NCBI GenBank assembly: GCA_905215575.1
Contig: CAJMQV010000096.1
Coordinates: forward strand, 1 to 7,199
DNA: 7,199 bases
Source of the DNA: an uncultured bacterium
Lineage (GTDB): Bacteria > Bacteroidota > Bacteroidia > Bacteroidales > Bacteroidaceae
Direction of reading: 5' to 3'
Part shown: positions 1-6,155 of the stretch, one piece after another
Position numbering within the stretch: position 1 is the first letter of the stretch
Layout of the letters: each line of letters opens with the position of its first letter
Made by a program: the position numbers and the translations under genes
The notes under the pieces: model-generated
The model's input: the letters and a program-made list of their open reading frames with translations, nothing else
Databases searched by the model: none
Told to the model about the DNA's origin: nothing

Positions 1-759
1 TTCCGCAAACAATGTATCCGCACTCAAACGGACTTTCTGGACAAAGCAGGTAAAGAACATGGTACTGCATGGCTTGACGAAGAAGAAGGAATACAGCAAC
101 GCACTGAGGTTGGCAGCAAAGCAGTTATGCAAGCCTATTGCGATGAAATGCAATTCATATTAGATCATGCATCCTCGCCAATAGCACCTTTGACTCTGCA
201 AAAAGAGCTGATGTTTCATTTAGACGAGTATTCGCTAAATGCCATGATGAATGCCATGAGCCCTTCACTCCAGAATCACCCCTATTACATCGCGGCACGT
301 AATGCCATTCTGGCCAAGTTCCTGAAAGTGGGATCAGAGGTTCCAGACATCACATTGCCAACCGTAGACAACAAAGAAATGCATCTCTCTGATTTGCGTG
401 GCCGTTATGTATTATTGGATTTCTGGGCATCCTGGTGCGGTCCTTGTCGTAAGGAAATCCCATATCTGATCCAGTTGTTCAACGAGACAAAAGAAAAACG
501 TGATAAATTGACACTCGTCAGCTTCTCTATTGACAACAAAGAAGATGCCTGGAAAAAAGCAATCAATGATAGAGGCATGAACTTAGAAGGCTGGATACAC
601 GCTTCCGATCTCAAAGGATGGCAGTCGCCCGAAGCACAGATGTTCGGAGTAGAAGCTGTTCCACGCACTGTATTGATCAATCCGGAAGGAAAGGTTGTCG
701 CATTTGATTTACGCGGAGAAGAAATGGTTCGCAAGGTAAAACAACTGATTGGAATGTAA
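1..759 (+). CDS. TlpA-like thioredoxin-family thiol:disulfide oxidoreductase (5' end outside window)
   Basis: The reading frame is open from base 1, so the ATG at 127 is internal and the gene begins left of the window; 252 residues are visible. The C-terminal ~140 residues form an AhpC/TSA-TlpA-type thioredoxin fold. It opens with a VPDITLP strand and has FWASWCGPCRKE with the redox CXXC cysteines at codons 436-438 and 445-447. A cis-proline loop, AVPRT, has its Pro codon at 661. The part before the fold is alpha-helical in character and matches no motif I know; in Bacteroidetes such proteins often carry an N-terminal DUF4369-type domain and a lipoprotein signal, which would be upstream and cannot be seen here. 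Family role: reduction or exchange of disulfides in cell-envelope proteins. The partner is unknown. The gene converges on the next one and ends 28 nt before a terminator hairpin. The fold is confident; the physiological role is not. Confidence 0.9.
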   Translation, partial: FRKQCIRTQTDFLDKAGKEHGTAWLDEEEGIQQRTEVGSKAVMQAYCDEMQFILDHASSPIAPLTLQKELMFHLDEYSLNAMMNAMSPSLQNHPYYIAARNAILAKFLKVGSEVPDITLPTVDNKEMHLSDLRGRYVLLDFWASWCGPCRKEIPYLIQLFNETKEKRDKLTLVSFSIDNKEDAWKKAINDRGMNLEGWIHASDLKGWQSPEAQMFGVEAVPRTVLINPEGKVVAFDLRGEEMVRKVKQLIGM

Positions 760-786
760 ATAAAACAAACACTTATCATTTTAAGA

Positions 787-817
787 CTGTGTCGTACTGC
801 ACGACACAGCCTTTTCT
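787..817 (+). terminator. Rho-independent terminator of the TlpA-like gene
   Basis: A perfect 9-bp stem (789-797 with 803-811, CTGTGTCGT/ACGACACAG) encloses a 5-nt loop and is followed by CC and four T residues at 814-817. It starts 28 nt after the stop codon. The T-tract is short, so efficiency may be moderate. A TTTT at 781-784 lies on the wrong side to help + strand termination but gives an A-run before the stem. Confidence 0.75.
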
Positions 818-934
818 ATACCCTTGCGGAATTAGTTCTCAAACGATTAATATTTCATTATGTATCCTTCCCCATAGCCTCCATTTTATGCTATGAAAAA
901 TTCTATTCAAAACCAATGATCCTTTATATACAAT

Positions 935-969
935 AAAAAAGGAGTTGTATCGATCAACGACACAACTCC
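935..969 (-). terminator. Rho-independent terminator of the 1020-1880 gene
   Basis: On the - strand an 8-bp stem (962-969 with 941-948, GGAGTTGT/ACAACTCC) continues after a one-base mismatch as 3 more pairs (958-960 with 950-952) around a 5-nt loop. It is followed by a run of six T residues (+ strand A-run 935-940). It lies about 50 nt past the stop at 1020, as expected for that gene. The + strand side has no T-tract directly after the stem, so it should act mainly on - strand transcripts. Confidence 0.77.
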
Positions 970-1019
970 AGAACAAAAAAATGTTTTTATATCGATAAAC
1001 AATTTTGGTAAAAAGGATG

Positions 1020-1880
1020 TTAGTCTACAACAATCTTCTTTACGGATTTTCCTTGTTTCACAACATAAACACCCGGATTTAAACCTTCAGTAGTCTTTCC
1101 GACCATCATACCGCTCAGATTATATACATATTTCGGAGCATTAGCCTGATCATATTCCATATCCTCGATGCCAGAAACCTGTTCAGACATTTCGAACAAA
1201 TAGATTGGAGCCTTGTATTCTGCTGTCAGATCAACAAAAGGAGCCAATCTGTAATCATATGAAACAACTGCATTACCATTTTCGTCTATAGAAGGAAGTG
1301 TCACTACATCCAATCCAACACTCATACCTGTAGCTTTATTCTTTATAGCGAAACCTTCCACTCCATCGTCATAAGCAATATCCCAATAAGAATCTTCAGT
1401 CAATGTACTATTGTTCAAGAAAACGCCAGTAACAACATCTCCTTTTCCGTCATCTTTTCCGTCGTCTTTGGTATCCTTGCCATCACCTTTATCGTCACCA
1501 CTGCTAGTAGGCTTCTCGGCTCCAATATATGTACCTTCTACAGCCTGCAGTGTATATCCCTTATCTTCTTCTGTGACAAGAAAAACCGGCAAGTCGTATC
1601 CTGTCGGACGGATTTGATTATTATCATCTATTTCAACCTTTGTCTGACAGAGGAGCAGACCTCCCCAACCCCATGGAGCTGATGCAAGATACCAACCCTG
1701 ATCGGTGCTGACTCCAATAGCATATGATTTTCCGCTAGTAACGTGATCTGTCATCTGATAGACCTTAACTGTGGTCGGTGTAGTTTCACCTCCCTCTTCT
1801 TGTGCCCAAGCAGGCATACTCATGCAAAAACAAGCTAATGATGTTGCAAACAAACCTTTCAAAAAAGTAGAATTTTTCAT
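1020..1880 (-). CDS. Secreted protein of unknown function with charged insert and Por/T9SS-like C-terminal tail
   Basis: A 286-residue protein is read from the ATG at 1880; an in-frame GTG at 1886 would add two residues, but the ATG puts MKNSTF directly at the start of the signal peptide. Residues 1-26 are a signal peptide ending AWA, cleaved before QEE. Residues ~37-122 and ~155-232 look like halves of a beta-rich domain of the kind common in Bacteroides surface proteins (GKSYAIG, GYTLQAVEGTYIG, then SYWDIAYDDGVEGFAIKNKATG). Between them, about residues 126-148, lies a low-complexity Asp/Lys/Gly segment. The C-terminal ~45 residues (KYVYNLSGMMVGK, then LNPGVYVVKQGKSVKKIVV) resemble the Por secretion/T9SS type A sorting tail; in gut Bacteroides such tails are frequent and often degenerate, so type IX export is not proven. 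No catalytic motif is recognised. The gene stands alone, between its own terminator and an AT-rich leader. Secretion is well supported; function is unknown. Confidence 0.85.
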   Translation of the reverse strand: MKNSTFLKGLFATSLACFCMSMPAWAQEEGGETTPTTVKVYQMTDHVTSGKSYAIGVSTDQGWYLASAPWGWGGLLLCQTKVEIDDNNQIRPTGYDLPVFLVTEEDKGYTLQAVEGTYIGAEKPTSSGDDKGDGKDTKDDGKDDGKGDVVTGVFLNNSTLTEDSYWDIAYDDGVEGFAIKNKATGMSVGLDVVTLPSIDENGNAVVSYDYRLAPFVDLTAEYKAPIYLFEMSEQVSGIEDMEYDQANAPKYVYNLSGMMVGKTTEGLNPGVYVVKQGKSVKKIVVD

Positions 1881-2166
1881 AAGCACTACTATTTACGTTA
1901 AAAATATATTTAATTCATTTTTAAACTTTCTGCTCCTTATTTAGACCTAATTATAATCTTCAACAATTCATTTTTTGTCATTAAAAACCTATTTCAAGAA
2001 TCTTTTAATTTTTCTTCTAAAAAGGAGCTCTTATCTTCTAAGACGTGGGCAAGTTATAAAAAAAAAGATATACGGACAAGAAAAGAATAAATTTTTTCTA
2101 ATATGATATTAAAAAAAATACTTTTTCACTATACAAAAGAAATATATATAGTAAAGATACAAACAA
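1881..2166. other. AT-rich intergenic leader region, no gene
   Basis: This gap between the secreted-protein gene and the operon terminator holds no convincing ORF: A/T runs dominate, and the short frames across it look random. Read on the - strand, it should supply the promoter and 5' leader of the 1020-1880 gene. It contains a candidate promoter (2134-2163) and a pair of complementary segments (2017-2028 and 1932-1944) that could form a long-range stem. No good Shine-Dalgarno lies just before the ATG at 1880, which is usual in Bacteroidetes. An AAGGAG at 1933-1938 (- strand) is too far upstream to serve that start. Confidence 0.6.
2134..2163 (-). promoter_or_regulatory. Candidate Bacteroides-type promoter for the 1020-1880 gene
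   Basis: On the - strand, TTTG (2163-2160) is followed after 18 nt by TTCTTTTG (2141-2134). The Bacteroides consensus is TTTG at -33 and TAnnTTTG at -7, about 19 nt apart, so this has one mismatch in the -7 box and near-ideal spacing. It implies a 5' leader of roughly 240-250 nt. The sequence is very AT-rich, so a chance match is possible. The -33 box lies in the T-rich tail of the preceding operon's terminator. Confidence 0.35.
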
Positions 2167-2208
2167 AAAATCATCAAGACGAAGTGAAAAAATCGTCTTG
2201 ATGATTTT
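2161..2208 (-). terminator. Strong Rho-independent terminator of the glycoside hydrolase operon
   Basis: A perfect 16-bp stem (2193-2208 with 2167-2182) has a 10-nt loop and on the - strand runs into a TTTTTTGTTT tract. The outer four pairs are A-T and merge with the T-tract. It starts 25 nt after the stop codon at 2233 and closes the - strand operon. The opposite strand also offers AAAA before and TTTT within the stem, so weak activity in both directions is possible. Confidence 0.87.
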
Positions 2209-2232
2209 CTTATTTTATCCCGAGGAATTTTT

Positions 2233-2643
2233 TTACTCGCCAGAATGCAACTGTACCATATAACTATGCCCGGCTTTTGCCATAAACGAACAAATGTTTT
2301 TCTCAACGGAAAGAGCTACCTCTCTCCCCCGCTCATCGCAAACACGTACCGGCTGTCCTTTCCAGGGATTCCGGAATTGGCAGCGACCGCTTACCGTGGC
2401 CTGAATCTGGCAGGACTTCACCTGCGTGCCATCATAACGGGCCGAAACCAGAAAACCTCCCTTCGCACGCAAACGGGTGAATGAAGCCGGTCGGGCCGGC
2501 CAGTCCGGGAAGAGCCACAGAACATCATCCACGCTTTGCAGCATCATGGAATTGACGGTCTCCACCACGGCTGTCTTTTCCAGACAGTGATGCCCGTCGG
2601 TAATCAGAAGATTCTTTCCGGCTCCTGCAATCAGATATTTCAT
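2233..2643 (-). pseudogene. C-terminal fragment of the frameshifted GH95-like enzyme
   Basis: The 136 codons from the ATG at 2643 are not an independent gene but the missing end of the GH95-like protein encoded just upstream. Read back past that ATG, the frame stays open to 2709, and the meaningful match appears to begin at about 2682 (ARSGFDPDILIDKMKYLI). The fragment carries the usual family ending: a helix at the end of the barrel (AVVETVNSMMLQS), then a C-terminal beta-sandwich region (LWLFPDWP, FTRLRAKGGFLVSARYDG, RNPWKGQPVRV). It has no signal peptide, starts only 8 nt after the upstream TGA, and would not fold or be exported alone. The operon terminator follows directly. If the single-base shift is a sequencing error, this is simply the end of one ~765-residue enzyme. 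Confidence 0.85.
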
Positions 2644-2651
2644 CTTGTCGA

Positions 2652-4529
2652 TCAGAATGTCGGGATCGAATCCGGAACGGGCTCCATGACAAAGGCACTC
2701 AGTCCCAATTCATTCATCGTACCCGTAAGTCCGTTTTGCGACACTCCGTAATAATAAATCGTATTGCGTGCTATCTGCAAGGAGTCCGGATCGGAATTAA
2801 GATTCATCACCTCGCAGGGATAAAGGGCATGCAACTGAATCATATGCGACGGAGCGTCCCAACCGTCCTCATTCTTGGCATAAACGGGAAGTCCTTCGTT
2901 AGGCGTTTTCGTAGGCATAATCACTTTATAGCCGGGCAGATGGGTCAGAATATCCTGCCACTTGGCCCGTCTGTCGACATCTACATTCAGAATATTGCTG
3001 TATTTCAGCAACAACCGGAATGTAAGGTCTACGAAAGCCAGATCCGATGGCGGATTCAAGTCCCAGGAGTTTTCATGTCCTCCCGTAATGATGGAATAGC
3101 GATAACTGTTTTCCCACGGTTCCTTCGTCAGATAGTCTTCATAAAAGTCACCGCACTCGCGGATAAACGGATAGGCCCGGTTTTTCAGAAAATCGCGGTC
3201 GCCCGTATATTCGTAATACCAGCTGAACAGCGGCACATTGAACGGCGCATCCATCGTCTGCTGCCAATAGGGACCATAAAAACGGCCTATGCCCAATGCG
3301 CTGACCGGGAACAGCACTCCCCGACAAGATTTTCCCTTGAGCGAAGGGTGCACCGATGCCATGTCCTCACGGGCTCTACGCTTTCCTTCCGGCACCATCT
3401 TTTCGATAAACTCATAAAAAGGCATGGCCAGTTCCGGACGATTGGCCGAGAACACGCTGTAAAAACCGCCCTGACTGTTGTAGTTGAGATGGATGTCGCC
3501 GTGATAATTCATCTGGTCGTCCATATTCCACACTCCATACATTCCACCACAAACCGGGCTGTGTTCGTTATAGGCCGATGCCAAAAGGTAAATGGACGAA
3601 AGATAATGACGGTCCAGCAGACTGTCGCCGGTTTCTACATACGAGCGGTTCCACATGTCCTGCCACCAGCGGTCCTTTTCCTGGCGCAACTTGCGGATTC
3701 GTTTCTCCGAAATCTTTTTCAGTTGGGAATATGCTTCGGGCAGACGGGCATTGTCATCCATCCCTCCTCCGGAAACCAAAGTCACTACATAGGTTTTTGC
3801 TTCAGGCGACAGCCAGAAGGTGTGCCGTACCAACGAATCAGCCACGACGTTTGCCTCATTCTCTGCGCCCACAATGGCGGTAGAAAGGCCCACTTGCGAA
3901 ATCCATTCCACATCTTCGGTCTTGGTGCGCCGCGTCACCTGTGCAATGCGGGACTGCGTTTTTGCCGTTTTACCGTAAATACCGGTACTTCCTCCGGCAT
4001 AGGTTTCTACGGTAATCCGAACCGGTTCGCGGGATGTGGTGGACAACTCTGTGACGAGATAGTTCTTGCCCACTGACAGCCAGCTCGACATCTGGACGGG
4101 GTTCTGTGTACCGGTGGTCATATCCATCTTGTTGGACAGCATCTTCATCCGGTAATCGAATCCGGGGCCTTCGGGCGAATCGACCGAGATGCGCACACCA
4201 CCGGCCGGCAAGGCAGCCGCTCCGCTTCCGGCCCAGTCACTCCAACCGTCGGTAACGAAATCCACCTTCGAAACCAGCAACGTCTGACTGTTGTAGGCTG
4301 TATAGGCCACACAACCTATATCTCCATTGCCCATATACGGGCCCAACGGGGCATGCTTGCTCCGTATTGATTCGTATGAAAACGGTTGTTGCCACACGGC
4401 GGTAAGCATCCCTCGCTTACTCTCCCAAAAGGCTTTGTCCGCCTCCGGCAATCTGCTTTCGGCAAAAGCGGTTGCCGCAAGGGCGGACAAACTTAAAAAC
4501 AGGAAGTATCTTTTCATAGATTCATTCAT
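2652..4529 (-). CDS. Secreted GH95-like (alpha/alpha)6 glycosidase, truncated by frameshift near its C-terminus
   Basis: The frame gives 625 residues from the ATG at 4529. The in-frame ATG at 4517 is a better start because MKRYFLF begins a clean signal peptide ending AFA before ESR. Numbered from 4529, residues ~60-260 form an N-terminal beta-sandwich with the GPYMGNGDIG motif (63-72) typical of GH95-type enzymes. Residues ~285-615 are an alpha-helical toroid with GDIHLNYNSQ (344-353), GGHENSWD (483-490) and HMIQLHALYP (562-571). Asn349 and Asn351 sit where GH95 alpha-L-fucosidases have their water-activating Asn pair, and Glu486 is a possible acid; these assignments are from memory of the family and are inference. 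GH95 enzymes remove alpha-L-fucose or alpha-L-galactose; this is a divergent member, so the sugar is uncertain. It is the third visible gene of the operon, 20 nt after GH43. The last 11 residues (from about PVPDSIPTF) are out of frame with the family; the true C-terminus lies in the fragment at 2233-2643. Confidence 0.8.
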   Translation of the reverse strand: MNESMKRYFLFLSLSALAATAFAESRLPEADKAFWESKRGMLTAVWQQPFSYESIRSKHAPLGPYMGNGDIGCVAYTAYNSQTLLVSKVDFVTDGWSDWAGSGAAALPAGGVRISVDSPEGPGFDYRMKMLSNKMDMTTGTQNPVQMSSWLSVGKNYLVTELSTTSREPVRITVETYAGGSTGIYGKTAKTQSRIAQVTRRTKTEDVEWISQVGLSTAIVGAENEANVVADSLVRHTFWLSPEAKTYVVTLVSGGGMDDNARLPEAYSQLKKISEKRIRKLRQEKDRWWQDMWNRSYVETGDSLLDRHYLSSIYLLASAYNEHSPVCGGMYGVWNMDDQMNYHGDIHLNYNSQGGFYSVFSANRPELAMPFYEFIEKMVPEGKRRAREDMASVHPSLKGKSCRGVLFPVSALGIGRFYGPYWQQTMDAPFNVPLFSWYYEYTGDRDFLKNRAYPFIRECGDFYEDYLTKEPWENSYRYSIITGGHENSWDLNPPSDLAFVDLTFRLLLKYSNILNVDVDRRAKWQDILTHLPGYKVIMPTKTPNEGLPVYAKNEDGWDAPSHMIQLHALYPCEVMNLNSDPDSLQIARNTIYYYGVSQNGLTGTMNELGLSAFVMEPVPDSIPTF

Positions 4530-4549
4530 TTTTAACTTGGACGCACCAA

Positions 4550-6142
4550 TTATTTATCCGTGAAACGGAACCAGTTGAAGTCTGCCACTCCGTCAACTCC
4601 CTCCTGAGTGGTTGAGAAATTGAAGAGCGCAAAGCGGTTGGCCGTCCACGGCAATCCCAGTCCCATGGAAAGTTCCTTGCCGAAACGACGAAAATGAACG
4701 CCATCCAGACTATAGAAGAACACGGCCTTGAAATCACGGTCGGTAGTGCGTACCCGTATCCAGACCTTATTGCCCTGAAGATTCTCTACCGAAGCGCATT
4801 CCTGGTCTTCCAGACTCATCACCAGACGGTTTACACCTCCTTTACGCTGCACTGCGATATAAGCATAAGGGAATTCAAAGACTCCGAATCCGGCAATATT
4901 ACCGTCCTTCAATCCACTGAAATCCAGTTCAACGGTTCCCTGTGACAGGGGGCCCTGCACTCTCTGAGTAAGTGTGTTGCGGGCTGTTTTCAGATTTTCG
5001 GCCTGTGATGCCTTCAGACGCATATATCCCTTGCGCTCGGTCAGCGACCACCGTTTCGGGTCGGGATTGTGGTTCCACTGCCATTGCAGACCGAGTGTAC
5101 GTCCGTTAAACTCATCCGTCGTGGCCGGAGAAATTACACGCGAGCGCTTGCCCACCTCGGGCTTGACATAGGTCACCGCGTCCTTGCCTTCATGGCCCAA
5201 AATCGGCCAGCCGTCTTTCCAGGTCACGGGCACCAGATTGGGCACACGTCCTATCGGTCCGCGGTCCTGCATGATGACAAACCACCAGTCACCGTTCTTC
5301 AGCTGTACCATTCCTCCCTGATGCAATCCGTTAGGCGGATAGGAAATGCTGTCGTTCATGATGAGATGATGCTCATACGGTCCGTAGATATCATCCGAAC
5401 GCAGACAAATCTGCCAACCTTCCGTGCCACCCGCCGGACAGGTGATATAGTATTTGCCGTTTATTTTGTAAGCGTGCGCTCCTTCCATTCCAAAGCCTCC
5501 ACCCAGTTCATGGGCGTTTTTGAATCCTCCGGACCATATCTGGCGTGGTTCGGATTTCACGGCTCGGGCATCAGGAGTCAACTCAGTGACATATAGAGTA
5601 CCCTGCCCATGCACGACAAAGACACGTCCGTCGTCATCGAAAAGCAATCCGGGGTCGTACATATATTCGGGGAAGATCACACGCTCCCATGGCCCTTCGG
5701 GACGGTCGGCAATACACATGCAGAAGTTTCCTTTTTCGCGTCCCCATCCGTACGGGGTGCAGAAAGCCACATAGTATTTGCCGTTATGATAGCGCATACT
5801 GGCAGCCCACGAACCGTTCAGATAAAGGTTTCCTCCCTGCATATCGTAACGGGGATCTTCATCATAGCGGTCCACGGCATACCCGACCATTTCCCAATTC
5901 ACCAGATCTTTGGAATGCAGAATCGGACATCCCGGCACATAGTGCATGCTGGTGGACACCATATAAAAATCATCTCCCACGCGAATTACATCAGGATCCG
6001 GCCAGTCGCCCCAAAGCAACGGATTGGTAAAGGTGCCGTCGCCATTATCCGGATTCCACACATTCTGCTGGGCCTGTACGGCCGGCTGAACCAATCCCAA
6101 GCCGGCCAACAGGAGCATCGTTTTCCATATTCTTCTTTTCAT
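4550..6142 (-). CDS. Secreted glycoside hydrolase family 43 (arabinofuranosidase/beta-xylosidase type)
   Basis: This intact 530-residue protein starts at the ATG at 6142, with a signal peptide ending VQA before QQN (about residue 24), which predicts a periplasmic or surface enzyme. Residues ~38-315 are a five-bladed GH43 beta-propeller. The catalytic set is present: general base Asp49 in WPDPDVIR, pKa-tuning Asp163 in YDPGLLFDDDG, and general acid Glu220 in GMEGAHAYK. His274 in GLHQGG is the conserved propeller-centre histidine. Residues ~340-530 are a beta-sandwich of the GH43 C-terminal type (DEFNGRTLGLQWQWNHNPDP, WSLTERKGYMRL), which usually completes the active site. The family acts with inversion on alpha-L-arabinofuranosides or beta-D-xylosides; subfamily and substrate cannot be settled by eye. 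It starts 13 nt after the GH2 stop and is followed 20 nt later by the GH95-like gene, so co-transcription is very likely. Confidence 0.95.
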   Translation of the reverse strand: MKRRIWKTMLLLAGLGLVQPAVQAQQNVWNPDNGDGTFTNPLLWGDWPDPDVIRVGDDFYMVSTSMHYVPGCPILHSKDLVNWEMVGYAVDRYDEDPRYDMQGGNLYLNGSWAASMRYHNGKYYVAFCTPYGWGREKGNFCMCIADRPEGPWERVIFPEYMYDPGLLFDDDGRVFVVHGQGTLYVTELTPDARAVKSEPRQIWSGGFKNAHELGGGFGMEGAHAYKINGKYYITCPAGGTEGWQICLRSDDIYGPYEHHLIMNDSISYPPNGLHQGGMVQLKNGDWWFVIMQDRGPIGRVPNLVPVTWKDGWPILGHEGKDAVTYVKPEVGKRSRVISPATTDEFNGRTLGLQWQWNHNPDPKRWSLTERKGYMRLKASQAENLKTARNTLTQRVQGPLSQGTVELDFSGLKDGNIAGFGVFEFPYAYIAVQRKGGVNRLVMSLEDQECASVENLQGNKVWIRVRTTDRDFKAVFFYSLDGVHFRRFGKELSMGLGLPWTANRFALFNFSTTQEGVDGVADFNWFRFTDK

Positions 6143-6155
6143 AGTTTGTTAACTG

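Noticed and set aside
127..759. Treating the ATG at 127 as the start of the TlpA-like gene
   Set aside because: The frame is open to base 1 with protein-like sequence, no signal peptide follows this ATG, and homologous envelope proteins carry longer N-terminal regions.
873..895. CATAGC/GCTATG inverted repeat between the convergent genes
   Set aside because: Only a 6-bp stem with an 11-nt loop in AT-rich DNA, with no suitable T-tract for the + strand gene that ends upstream and already has a better hairpin.
2109..2306. 65-codon - strand frame across the operon terminator
   Set aside because: It overlaps the end of the GH95-like fragment and runs through the hairpin and T-tract; its sequence is mostly Phe/Ile/Lys from AT-rich DNA.
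2652..2709. Programmed -1 ribosomal frameshift joining the two GH95-like fragments
   Set aside because: No X XXY YYZ slippery heptamer is present in the overlap in the right frame and no obvious downstream stem was found; a mutation or sequence error is simpler.
2736..4076. 446-codon open frame on the + strand opposite the GH95-like gene
   Set aside because: It is antisense to a recognisable protein, has no signal, domain or motif I know, is rich in residues typical of shadow frames (His, Arg, Ile), and has no promoter or operon partner.
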